Source of the DNA: an uncultured bacterium
Lineage (GTDB): Bacteria > Planctomycetota > UBA1135 > UBA2386
DNA length: 34,511 nucleotides
Assembly (NCBI GenBank): GCA_937906475.1
Contig: CALCZA010000156.1
Span: 1 to 34,511 of the forward strand
Direction: 5' to 3'
The notes beneath the pieces are model-generated. The model had not been told where the DNA came from and did not search any database. It saw nothing but the letters and a program-made list of their open reading frames with translations. Position numbers and translations under genes: made by a program. How positions within the stretch are numbered: the first letter of the stretch is position 1; the number at the start of each line of letters is the position of its first letter. Positions 17,368-25,931 of the stretch are shown in pieces.

Positions 17368-20300
17368 ATGCTCAGCACTGCCAAACGCCGTCCGCTCGCC
17401 ACGCTACTGACCATCGCCGCCTGTACCGCCGCCATGACGGCTCACGGCTTGCGAGCACAAGGCACCCCGGCAGGGTTCGAAGAGTCCTACGCGCTGGCCA
17501 AAGACCGAGCCAGCATCGTCGCCAACCTGATTCCTGGTTCTGCGGACTGGTACTACTACCACTGCCGCGAACGCCTCGACGCCCGCGACTTTGCGGCCGT
17601 ACAAAAGGTACTGCCGACTTGGATCAAACGGCACGGCCGCACCGCTCGCGTCATCGAGATTGAGAACCGCGAGGCGCTACTGAGCTTTGGTAGCAACGAG
17701 GAACGCACATTCCAATTACTCCGACAGCGACTGAGCGTGCAGTTCCAGCACGAACGCATCGTGCCAGGCCAACGCTCGGACCTAGCGACGCGACTCGACC
17801 CGGGCATGATTTCGCCGGCGACGCTGAAGGCGCGTGCGCTCGCCAGCCACCGCAACACCGTCAACGGTTTCCACGATCGCGCCCTCGCGACGCTTGCCTC
17901 GACCAATCTCGACGATCGCCAACTGCACAGCTTACTAAAGCGATTGCAACGCCCGGACACCCCCAATCTGCCGGCACTGATCGCTCGCAATCTGTCGCAT
18001 CGTGAGAGCCGCGGCTTCGGCACGCTGCCGATTCACAACATGCTGCGTCGTGAGCAACTGGACCAGTGCGCCGAACTTCGCCCGGAATTGAAGGAGGACA
18101 ACCGGTTCGTGCAGGCCTACCTGATGCGCCTACAACCCGACGCCGACACCGCGTGGATCGAAGATGCAAAGACGCGCGAGCAACACCTCAGCAACCTGTG
18201 GAACTACGCACGCGGTCTCAACCCGAGTTTCAACTCACTGAAGGCGCACATCCTCTACCACTGGCTGCAACACGACATCGCCGCCGGGGGTCCGAACAAG
18301 GATCGCTTCATGCAGTATATCCGCCTGCCGCGGCGCAATGGCTATGCAGCCAAGTCACACATCGAGCGATTCACGAAGCGCGCGCAACACGTCAATCTGG
18401 GCAGCAAATACCCGACGCTGATGCAGGCCATAGGCAAAGACGATGCACTGGTGAAGCAGTGCCTCGAACACTTCTTCCGGACGGAAGACAGCATCGATTC
18501 CTACAGCGACTTCCTCGACGGGAACTGGCTGAAGCGCGTGCTCGCCGAGACCAAGATCCTGCGCGGCGATGGCGACATGGAGCGGTGGTATTCGCTGCTC
18601 AATGACCCGGCGCGACTCGAGCAGTTGGAGAAGAAGGTCGAGCTGCGCTTCTTACCGACACAGAAAAAGTTCTACGGTGCCAACGACGCAGTCAATCTCG
18701 AGCTCGAGACCAAGAACGTCAAACAGTTGCTGGTCAAAGTGTTCGCGATCGACAGCTTCCGCTACCACGTCGAAAAGCAAAAGCCGGTCGATGCTTCGAT
18801 CGAATTAGATGGCGTCGTCGCCAACTATGAGCAGACCTTCGACTACGACGATGCGCCGATGCGCCGCGTCAAGCGATCGTTCGACCTGCCGATGCTGAAA
18901 AAGCCCGGCACTTATGTGGTCGAGTTCGTCGGCAACGGCATCTCTAGCCGCGCTATCGTGCACAAGGGCGGCATGCGGATCGTCGAACGCACGTCGGCTG
19001 CGGGCCAACTGGTGCGCGTCTACGACGAGGCGGGCCAACACGTCGAGAATGCGAGCGCGTGGTTTGGTGGCCGTGAATACAAGGCCGACGATCGCGGCGA
19101 GATCCTCATGCCGTTCACGACCTCGCCAGGTCAGAAAAAACTCGTCCTGCAGCATGGCAACCGTTCGTCGGTAGTCAATTTCGGTCACCACGCCGAGTCC
19201 TACCAACTGCAGAACAGTGTGCACGTCGACCGCGAGTCGCTGATCGCCGACAACACCGCGCGACTGCTAGTGCGGCCGCAACTGGCATTGGCTGGCCACG
19301 ACGTTTCGCTTGAGTTGCTGCAAGCTCCGGTTCTGACGGTGATCGCGACCGACCTAGATGGACAGTCGACGACGCAAGAAGTGCGCGACCTGAAGTTCGT
19401 CACCGCGCAAGAACTGACACACGACATCCGTGTACCAACCCGCTTGTCCTCGCTGCGCATCGGCCTCAACGGCTATGTCGAAGACCTCACCGGCAAGCGC
19501 GTTCAGCTCAACAGCTGGTCGGACACGTTCCGGTTCAACACCATCGACGCGAGCGCTGCGACCAGCATCCCGATGCTGCTCAACACGACTGGTGGTTACG
19601 TCGTCGAACTGCGCGGCAAGAGCGGTGAAGTGCAAGCCGGTCGCACATGCAGCGTGAAGCTGTTCCATCGCGACTACCGCGACGCGATCAACGTGTCGCT
19701 ACAAACAGACGAACGCGGCCGTATCCAGATGGGTCGATTGGCTGGCATCGATCGTCTCTACGTGAAAAAGGACGGTGGAATTGGTGGCACCTTCGAACTG
19801 ACGGACGCCACCTGCCGCATGCCGCGCGTCCTGCACGGCTCGGTTGGCGACACGCTGCGACTCCCCTATCAGGGCAAACTCGCCGCGCCGTCGCGGCGCG
19901 AGTTCTCGCTACTGGGCCATAACCACGATGCCTTCGAGCACCTAGCCATCGCCGGCGGCTTTGTCGAAGTGCGCAACCTCGCGCCGGGCGACTACTCGCT
20001 GCAAATGCACGAGACCGAAGACCACGTGACGCTGCGCATCACCAAGGGCCAGCGCAACGGTCGCTACCTGATCGGTCGCGATCGCGTCCTCGAAACAACG
20101 CCGACCCGCCCACTGCAACTACAGCAAGTTGGCGTCGAAGGCGACAACCTGCGCATCAAGATAGCGAACGCCACGGGCAGCACTCGCGTGCACGTCGTCG
20201 CAACGCGCTACATGCCGACCTACGACATGTTCGCAAACCTGCGCGGCACGAAGCCACACACGGCGGAGGCGATCGACAAACGACGATCCGACAGCAGCTA

Positions 20301-23300
20301 CCACGCCGGCCGCAAGCTAGGTGATGAATATCGCTACGTGCTGGAGCGGCGCTTCACCAAGAAGTATCCCGGCAGCATGCTCCAGCGACCGAGCATGCTG
20401 CTGAACCCAATGGCGCTCAAAGAAACATCTTCGAGCTTCTCCTCGAACGAATGGAACTCAGCGGTCGGCTTGGGCGGCGGCGCCGGCGGACGCTACGGCG
20501 GCAAATCGGGCAGCCGCCAATCGAAAGGCCGCGGTCGTAAGCAGGGCGCCGGCGCCAACTCCGGCATCAGCGCCAACCTCGATTACCTACCGCAGGGTTC
20601 GTCGATGCTCGACAACCTGCACCCCGACAAGGAGGGCTACGTAACAGTGCCGCTCGCCTCGCTAGGTGAAGGCCAACACGTACATGTGCTGGCGATCGAT
20701 GGCACACAAGCTATCTACAACACGACGGTGCGCAGCGAGCAACCGATGCAACCGCGCTCGCGAGCGTTGCCTGGATCCCTGGCAACCGACAAGCACTTCA
20801 TTGAGACCAAGCACATCGAGTTTATCGCGGCCGGCGGCACGGCTTCGCTCGATAACGCGCATGACACACAAGTCGAGATCCACGATTCGATCGGTAGCGT
20901 CTACCGATTGTTCGCGACGATCACCAACGACGGCTCGCTGCAGAGCTTTGCATTCTTGCTCAATTGGCCTGGCATGACCCGCGCTAAGAAGCTCGAGAAC
21001 TACAGCAAGCACGCATGTCACGAACTGCACTTCTTCTTGAGCCAGAAGGACCCTGAGTTCTTCCGCAGCGTGGTGCGTCCGTTCCTCGCCAACAAGCTCG
21101 ACAAGACGTTCCTTGATCGCTGGTTATTAGACATGGAGGTAAAGCAATACCTCGAGCCGTGGAAGTTCGCCCAGCTCAACCTGATCGAGAAGATCCTGCT
21201 GGCACAACGCCTCGGCGGCGACGAACGCGAAGCAGTGGCACGTTCACTAAAAGAGAGCCTCGAGATCAACCCGGTCGCGGCAACACGGTTGGCCTCGCTG
21301 TTCGACATGGCTCTGAAGAGTGAGCGGCTCAACACCACGGGTAGCGATGACTTTTTCCTTGGCGCCCCGCGAGGTGGAGGCCGCAACCAGCCGCAACGGC
21401 GAGCGAACGCAACTCCAAAGATTTCGGCTGGCCGTCCGGGCGGGCCAGCAACGCCCGGGCCAGCGACCGGTGGCCTGTCGAGCGAGCGCGGGCCAGCCGA
21501 CAAGCAGCCGGCCACGCCTCCAGCACCGTCAGAGAAGCTCGAACGCCAGTCCGTTGCGGACATGAAGAACCTCGAAAAGGAATTGATCGAGGAGATCGCA
21601 ACCGACGGCGAGGCCGGCGAAACCGATCGCTCCGCGCTCCGCGAACTCAGCCGCCGCAAGAGCGTGCGCAACCTCTACCGAGCTGTTGGCGACACCAAGA
21701 TGTTGGTCGAGCACAACTACTGGCAGCGCCGCATGGAGGATCCGACGACGGGCGTAATCCGCACGAACTCGTTCTGGGTCGACTACGCGAGCCGCAAAGA
21801 AGGTCAACCGTTCGTCTCGGCGTCGGTGGTCGAAGCCACTGGCAGCTTCCTTGAGATGATGATGGCGCTCAGCGTCATCGACTTGCCGTTCGAAGCTGGC
21901 AAGCACGAGAAGAGCGAAAACGGCGACAAACTGCGCGCAGCATCTCCGCTGCTATTGGTTCGCAAAGAGATCAGTTCGTCAGAGAAAGCTAAAGACGCGA
22001 CGCCGATGCTGCTGGGCCAGAACTTCTTCCGGCTCAACGACCGCTACCGATGGAGCAACGGCGAGCGCCGCGATGCGTTCGTCACTGACGAGTTCCTCGT
22101 CGACGTCGCCTACGGTTGCCAGGTTGTGGTCACCAACCCGACTTCAAGCCAACGCACGGCCGAAGTGCTGCTGCAGGTGCCTGCAGGTTCGGTGCCGCTG
22201 CAACGCGGGTTCTGGACCAAGGGTCGTTCGTTAAACTTGGCCCCATACGCCACGGCCACGCTCGAATACTCGTTCTACTTCCCATCGACTGGCGAGTTCT
22301 CGCACTACCCAACGCACGCCGCCGAGAAGGGCAAGCTGATTGCATTCGCCAGTAGCAAGATGCTCAAAGTCGTCGACGAGCCGAGCAAGCTCGACACAAC
22401 GTCGTGGGAGCACGTTTCGCAGCAGGGTTCGCCCACAGAAGTGCTGTCGTTCATTGATACGCACAACGTGCAACGACTCGATTTGGGCAAGATCGCATGG
22501 CGCATGCGTGATCGCTCGTTCTTCGAAGCGGTGCTGCCGATGCTGAAGAAGCGCCACGCGTATGACAACACGCTGTGGTCCTACGGCTTGCTGCATCGCA
22601 ACGCAGAAGTGACCAGCGAATACCTGCGTCACCGCGACGACTTCCTCGATCAGTGTGGCACGTGGCTCGAATCGCCGCTGGTACACATCAACCCGAAGGA
22701 ACGCCTGCGCTTCCAGCACCTCGAGCTGAGCCCGCTCGTACACCAGCGCGCGCATCAACTCGGCAGCCAACGCAAGTTCGCCAACAATGACCTAGCCCGC
22801 CAATACAACGCGTTGATGAACCTGCTCGGCTACCGCCCGCAACTCGACAGCAACGACTGGTTGGCCGTCACCTACTACTTCCTGTTACAGGACCGCGTCG
22901 AAGAAGCGATCGAGAGCCACGCCAAGATCAACCCGAGCGAGATCGACGCGAAGGTGCAGTTCGACTACCTGTCGACGTATCTGTGCTTCTTCACTGGCGA
23001 GATTCAGAAGGCGCGCCGTATCGCGACCGCGCATGTCAACGATCCGGTCGCCCACTGGCAGGAGCGGTTCCAGACAGTGATCGCGCATCTCGACGAGGCC
23101 GAAGGCAAGACGGCGACAGCTGTCGCGAAGCAGACGTCCGACAACCTCGCGGCGACAGCACCGGCGCTTGAGCTGGCTGTCTCTGGCCGGACCGTGGCGA
23201 TCAGCTACAAGAACCTCGAAGAGGTCGAAGTGCGCTACTACGAACTGGATGTCGAGTTCGCCTTCTCGGCGCAACCGTTCGCCGGTCCCGATGGTGCTTC

Positions 23301-23733
23301 GGCCTCATTCGTGCAGCCCAACCACAGCGAGACCCGAACGCTTGCCAAGGATCAACAGCAACTCGCCTACGAGCTACCGCAGCAGTTTTGGCAAAAGAAC
23401 GTGCTGATCGAAGTGCGCGCCGGCGGCCTGGCTCGCTCTCGCCAATACTTCGCCAACGCGCTCGACGTACGCTTCCTTGAGTCCTACGGCCAAGTCGCCG
23501 TAACCGAGTCGAAGACCAACAAGCCGCTGTCGAAGGCCTACGTGAAGGTGTTCGCCAAGCTGCGCAACGGCGAAGTTCGCTTCCACAAGGACGGCTACAC
23601 CGACCTGCGCGGCCGCTTCGACTACGCATCGCTATCCGACGACCCAAACAGCGGCGCGACGCGCTACGCAGTCTTGGTGCTCGACGACGACCGCGGCGCT
23701 GTCATCCGCGAAATCAGCCCCCCGGCCCGGTAA
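17368..23733 (+). CDS. Giant secreted protein with alpha-2-macroglobulin-like MG domains, no thioester motif
   Basis: The protein has 2121 residues with a signal peptide (LATLLTIAACTAAMTAHGL, cut near RAQG). Residues 30-430 look helical and repeat-like. From about 430, KKFYGANDAVNLELETKN then LPMLKKPGTYVVEFVG, VRVYDEAGQHVENASAWF and similar beta segments resemble macroglobulin MG domains. A Gly/Lys/Arg-rich stretch lies near 1034-1066 and a Pro/Gly/Ala-rich linker near 1332-1391. Residues about 1650-1760 hold another beta region (LLQVPAGSVPLQRGF); about 1800-1960 are helical repeats; and the last ~80 residues resemble a carboxypeptidase-regulatory-like domain (SYGQVAVTESKTNKPLSKAY). No CGEQ thioester motif is present, so covalent protease trapping is unlikely. 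Probably an envelope-associated A2M-like protein; function inferred only. Confidence 0.75.
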   Translation: MLSTAKRRPLATLLTIAACTAAMTAHGLRAQGTPAGFEESYALAKDRASIVANLIPGSADWYYYHCRERLDARDFAAVQKVLPTWIKRHGRTARVIEIENREALLSFGSNEERTFQLLRQRLSVQFQHERIVPGQRSDLATRLDPGMISPATLKARALASHRNTVNGFHDRALATLASTNLDDRQLHSLLKRLQRPDTPNLPALIARNLSHRESRGFGTLPIHNMLRREQLDQCAELRPELKEDNRFVQAYLMRLQPDADTAWIEDAKTREQHLSNLWNYARGLNPSFNSLKAHILYHWLQHDIAAGGPNKDRFMQYIRLPRRNGYAAKSHIERFTKRAQHVNLGSKYPTLMQAIGKDDALVKQCLEHFFRTEDSIDSYSDFLDGNWLKRVLAETKILRGDGDMERWYSLLNDPARLEQLEKKVELRFLPTQKKFYGANDAVNLELETKNVKQLLVKVFAIDSFRYHVEKQKPVDASIELDGVVANYEQTFDYDDAPMRRVKRSFDLPMLKKPGTYVVEFVGNGISSRAIVHKGGMRIVERTSAAGQLVRVYDEAGQHVENASAWFGGREYKADDRGEILMPFTTSPGQKKLVLQHGNRSSVVNFGHHAESYQLQNSVHVDRESLIADNTARLLVRPQLALAGHDVSLELLQAPVLTVIATDLDGQSTTQEVRDLKFVTAQELTHDIRVPTRLSSLRIGLNGYVEDLTGKRVQLNSWSDTFRFNTIDASAATSIPMLLNTTGGYVVELRGKSGEVQAGRTCSVKLFHRDYRDAINVSLQTDERGRIQMGRLAGIDRLYVKKDGGIGGTFELTDATCRMPRVLHGSVGDTLRLPYQGKLAAPSRREFSLLGHNHDAFEHLAIAGGFVEVRNLAPGDYSLQMHETEDHVTLRITKGQRNGRYLIGRDRVLETTPTRPLQLQQVGVEGDNLRIKIANATGSTRVHVVATRYMPTYDMFANLRGTKPHTAEAIDKRRSDSSYHAGRKLGDEYRYVLERRFTKKYPGSMLQRPSMLLNPMALKETSSSFSSNEWNSAVGLGGGAGGRYGGKSGSRQSKGRGRKQGAGANSGISANLDYLPQGSSMLDNLHPDKEGYVTVPLASLGEGQHVHVLAIDGTQAIYNTTVRSEQPMQPRSRALPGSLATDKHFIETKHIEFIAAGGTASLDNAHDTQVEIHDSIGSVYRLFATITNDGSLQSFAFLLNWPGMTRAKKLENYSKHACHELHFFLSQKDPEFFRSVVRPFLANKLDKTFLDRWLLDMEVKQYLEPWKFAQLNLIEKILLAQRLGGDEREAVARSLKESLEINPVAATRLASLFDMALKSERLNTTGSDDFFLGAPRGGGRNQPQRRANATPKISAGRPGGPATPGPATGGLSSERGPADKQPATPPAPSEKLERQSVADMKNLEKELIEEIATDGEAGETDRSALRELSRRKSVRNLYRAVGDTKMLVEHNYWQRRMEDPTTGVIRTNSFWVDYASRKEGQPFVSASVVEATGSFLEMMMALSVIDLPFEAGKHEKSENGDKLRAASPLLLVRKEISSSEKAKDATPMLLGQNFFRLNDRYRWSNGERRDAFVTDEFLVDVAYGCQVVVTNPTSSQRTAEVLLQVPAGSVPLQRGFWTKGRSLNLAPYATATLEYSFYFPSTGEFSHYPTHAAEKGKLIAFASSKMLKVVDEPSKLDTTSWEHVSQQGSPTEVLSFIDTHNVQRLDLGKIAWRMRDRSFFEAVLPMLKKRHAYDNTLWSYGLLHRNAEVTSEYLRHRDDFLDQCGTWLESPLVHINPKERLRFQHLELSPLVHQRAHQLGSQRKFANNDLARQYNALMNLLGYRPQLDSNDWLAVTYYFLLQDRVEEAIESHAKINPSEIDAKVQFDYLSTYLCFFTGEIQKARRIATAHVNDPVAHWQERFQTVIAHLDEAEGKTATAVAKQTSDNLAATAPALELAVSGRTVAISYKNLEEVEVRYYELDVEFAFSAQPFAGPDGASASFVQPNHSETRTLAKDQQQLAYELPQQFWQKNVLIEVRAGGLARSRQYFANALDVRFLESYGQVAVTESKTNKPLSKAYVKVFAKLRNGEVRFHKDGYTDLRGRFDYASLSDDPNSGATRYAVLVLDDDRGAVIREISPPAR

Positions 23734-23823
23734 GGGTTGGGGCAGCAGCACAGCAGTTGACGTGAAGACGGCAGCGCGGCGTCAGGACTGGAGACCACGT
23801 CCTCGCCCCCCAGGCAGCGCAGA

Positions 23824-23882
23824 CGCCCTCCTACTGAGGGCGCTCACAGTCGCGAGGTAAGCAGGGCGACTGACGCCCTTGC
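23824..23882. repeat. Two adjacent GGGCG/CGCCC hairpins downstream of the giant gene
   Basis: CGCCCTC 23824-23830 pairs with GAGGGCG 23836-23842 (loop CTACT). AGGGCG 23863-23868 pairs with CGCCCT 23874-23879 (loop ACTGA). The two stems use the same core sequence and are preceded by CCCCCCAGGC near 23806-23815. The rest of 23734-24024 shows no convincing gene. Confidence 0.5.
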
Positions 23883-24024
23883 CCCGTGGGGGCTATCCAC
23901 CACGCACTGGCGCACTTGTCGCATCGGGCATGGCAACGCACCAACAACTCGCCGGTGCACGAAGACTGCAAACTCGCGGGCGAGGGTGCGAGTGCCGCCC
24001 CCTCGGACCTTCCTGGGTACATGA

Positions 24025-24054
24025 AAAACGCCACCGATTGCTCGGTGGCGTTTT
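24025..24054 (-). terminator. Intrinsic terminator of the minus-strand operon (bidirectional)
   Basis: CGCCACCGA 24029-24037 pairs with TCGGTGGCG 24042-24050 around TTGC. The stem is extended by AAAA 24025-24028 with TTTT 24051-24054, and on the minus strand it is followed by a run of T. This is the clearest intrinsic terminator in the window. It lies downstream of the 24198 gene and would also stop plus-strand transcription from the giant gene. Confidence 0.88.
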
Positions 24055-24080
24055 CCGTATGTGAGTTGCGTCAGTGAGGG

Positions 24081-24197
24081 CTAGGAGCCGCCGCGTCCGA
24101 ACTTCGGGCCACTGCTGGCGCCGCTCTTCGGGGGACCCTGCTTCTTGCTCTTACTGATTTTAGGCCGACCGGCCTTGTCGCTGCTGCTTCAACCTTC
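24081..24197 (-). pseudogene. In-frame coding-like tail beyond the stop of the 24198 gene
   Basis: Past the TGA at 24198 the same frame continues EG, a second TGA, then 34 codons to a TAG at 24081. The translated tail is Ser/Lys/Gly-rich (SSSDKAGRPKISKSKKQG, then PPKSGASSGPKFGRGGS), the look of a real low-complexity C-terminus. It may be a recently lost tail, a readthrough product or chance. The alternative frame near 24185 is also open, so a pair of frameshifts is possible. Confidence 0.4.
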
Positions 24198-24794
24198 TCA
24201 CTCGCTCGGCAGGGGCAAGCCCTGCAGATCCTCGATCTCGAGGCGAGCCAAGCGAACGGCAGCTTCCAGGTCTTCCTGGTGCAGCAACTTGTCCTTGTCG
24301 GTCGTGGCCTGCTCGGCTAGCAGTCGCCAGTTTTGGCGAGCGGCTTCGATCTCCGGCTCCCAGACCGTGCGGTCGAGGCCTTCGAGGCGCATCAACCAGG
24401 TCTTGTAGAACTGAGCGCGAGCCAACGCTTGGCGAGCGTCGCGCATCAGAACTGGGTCGGTACTCTCGTCGCCCTGCATTTGCTCAACGAGGCTCTCGAG
24501 CTCATCGCGAGCTTCCGGAAGACCCGACGCCTGCATGCGCGCCTTGTTGAGTTCAATCTGCAGTCGCTGCGAGACCTTGACGTCAAAAGAGTCCGGGTTC
24601 TTGGGCAGGCTTGAGAGGGCGTTTTGGTACTCCGCCACCGCGAGTTTCCAATCGCCGCCGTCAGCCGCATTGTGAGCGGCAAGGATCAGAGCATCGGTCT
24701 TCTCGAGAGCGATCTGGTCCTGGCCCGGGCCTTCATGATAGGCCCAAGCCCCGATAGGGAGCAGGAGCCAGCCAACCAACAGGATGTTGCGCAT
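24198..24794 (-). CDS. Exported TPR-like protein (BatC-like position)
   Basis: The protein has 198 residues with a signal peptide (MRNILLVGWLLLPIGAWA, cut near AYH). Residues about 30-75 contain a TPR-like helix pair (LILAAHNAADGGDWKLAVAE, then YQNALSSLPKNPDS); the rest is helical and charged. It is the last gene of the minus-strand MoxR/vWA operon, 88 bp after the DUF2809 gene and followed by a strong terminator. In other Bat-type operons a TPR protein (BatC) holds a comparable place, so a periplasmic scaffold role is a reasonable inference. The same frame continues as a basic Ser/Gly-rich tail after two TGA codons (see 24081-24197). Confidence 0.65.
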   Translation of the reverse strand: MRNILLVGWLLLPIGAWAYHEGPGQDQIALEKTDALILAAHNAADGGDWKLAVAEYQNALSSLPKNPDSFDVKVSQRLQIELNKARMQASGLPEARDELESLVEQMQGDESTDPVLMRDARQALARAQFYKTWLMRLEGLDRTVWEPEIEAARQNWRLLAEQATTDKDKLLHQEDLEAAVRLARLEIEDLQGLPLPSE

Positions 24795-24882
24795 CTTGGT
24801 TTGTAAGTGTCTGCCCCGACCATCGGAGCGATCAACAGTCTATCGGTCAGACGGGGACTCTGGGGTCACCCCACTACAAAAG

Positions 24883-25302
24883 TTACGTCATGCGGACGCG
24901 GCGCTTCCTCAGGGCTAAATCGACGGCTGCAGCCGCCATGGCACCGAGCGAATAGGCGACCATGTCGGCCCATTTAAAGCCGCTCCCAAGCACCAGTCGG
25001 CCAAACAGAGTTGACCGTAAGTCGTTCAAAAACGACCAGTTAAGCAACTGCGAGAACTCGACAGACGCGCTCAACACGAATGCAGTGATGGCCAGAGAAC
25101 GGGTTCTCGCGCCGGCGAACAGCAACGAAAGACCCGCGAATGCCGCAGAGGCATAGAGCGCGTCGCCGGTGTATTCCGCGAGGATTCCGGGCAGCGGATA
25201 GCGCCGCGACAACAAGCCGAGGGCAATCGTGCCCGCCAAGGCGACGGCTACCCAGAGCCGTTTTCGCGCCAGTCGCTCAGCGCCTTCGCTCGTCATCGCC
25301 AT
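24883..25302 (-). CDS. DUF2809 family membrane protein
   Basis: The protein has 139 residues from ATG 25302 (or 137 from ATG 25296). It has about four hydrophobic helices. The segment LPGILAEYTGDALYASAAF and the later VEFSQLLN, LRSTLFGRLVLGSGF and WADMVAYSLGA match the DUF2809 pattern. Function unknown; these are small VanZ-like inner-membrane proteins. The start overlaps the end of the preceding gene by about 26 bp, so translation is likely coupled. The longer open frame upstream to 25440 reads the acidic region of the neighbour in another frame and is an artefact. Confidence 0.75.
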   Translation of the reverse strand: MAMTSEGAERLARKRLWVAVALAGTIALGLLSRRYPLPGILAEYTGDALYASAAFAGLSLLFAGARTRSLAITAFVLSASVEFSQLLNWSFLNDLRSTLFGRLVLGSGFKWADMVAYSLGAMAAAAVDLALRKRRVRMT

Positions 25303-25903
25303 GGTCATCGTCGGATTCCTGGTCGTAATCGCCTTCGTGTTCTTCGCCGACTTCGCCCAGATCGAGCTCGTCGTCGAAGTCATTATCGTCATCGTCGATG
25401 TCGATGTCATCCGACTCGGCACCCGGATTGTCGGAGACAAACATCCTCGCGTAGCGCTCGTCGGCGAACTCGTACTCGACGTATCCGTCCCCCACCGTCA
25501 TGTCGAACGCTGGCGGCATGAACACGCACCACAGGATGTACGGGATCATGAACACGAACGCGCCGCCGTAGGTCGCGATCTTCTGCCACTGGCCGTTCAA
25601 CCCCATCGCCTTCATCCAAGGTATCACGACCATGAACGCCAGCACGACGACTGCGACGAGCACGAACATCTCGACCACCTTGCGCCGCCTTACGGGACCA
25701 CAGCACGCGTAGCAAACGGGCACCTCATGCTTGATCGACTTGCGGAACAGCCAGGTCCAGACGAAGAACAGTTGCGCCCAACTGAAGCGGCTCGCTGAAA
25801 CGCGAACCTTGTGCTCCGGGTCGCCCGCGAGGCAACGACAACACCGCGCCGGGAACACCGGTTCCTGCTCCTTCGGCAAGCGGATATCCGTCGACATCGA
25901 CAT
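25277..25903 (-). CDS. Two-pass membrane protein with zinc-ribbon-like cysteines and extreme acidic tail
   Basis: The protein has 208 residues. It has cysteine pairs CCRC (about residues 21-24) and CYACC (about 64-68) on either side of an aromatic stretch, as in a small zinc ribbon. Two hydrophobic helices follow at about 79-95 and 112-130. The C-terminal third is almost all Asp/Glu, ending in DDHGDDERRR. It lies 28 bp after the second vWA gene in the operon and overlaps the DUF2809 gene. The acidic tail might bind calcium or a basic partner; no family recognised. Confidence 0.65.
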   Translation of the reverse strand: MSMSTDIRLPKEQEPVFPARCCRCLAGDPEHKVRVSASRFSWAQLFFVWTWLFRKSIKHEVPVCYACCGPVRRRKVVEMFVLVAVVVLAFMVVIPWMKAMGLNGQWQKIATYGGAFVFMIPYILWCVFMPPAFDMTVGDGYVEYEFADERYARMFVSDNPGAESDDIDIDDDDNDFDDELDLGEVGEEHEGDYDQESDDDHGDDERRR

Positions 25904-25931
25904 GGCGTAGGCCGGTCAGATCGCGACGGCG

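Noticed and set aside
25303..25440. N-terminal extension of the DUF2809 frame (Thr/Met/Ser-rich)
   Set aside because: It is the acidic-tail DNA of the neighbouring gene read in another frame; the family homology begins near 25302.
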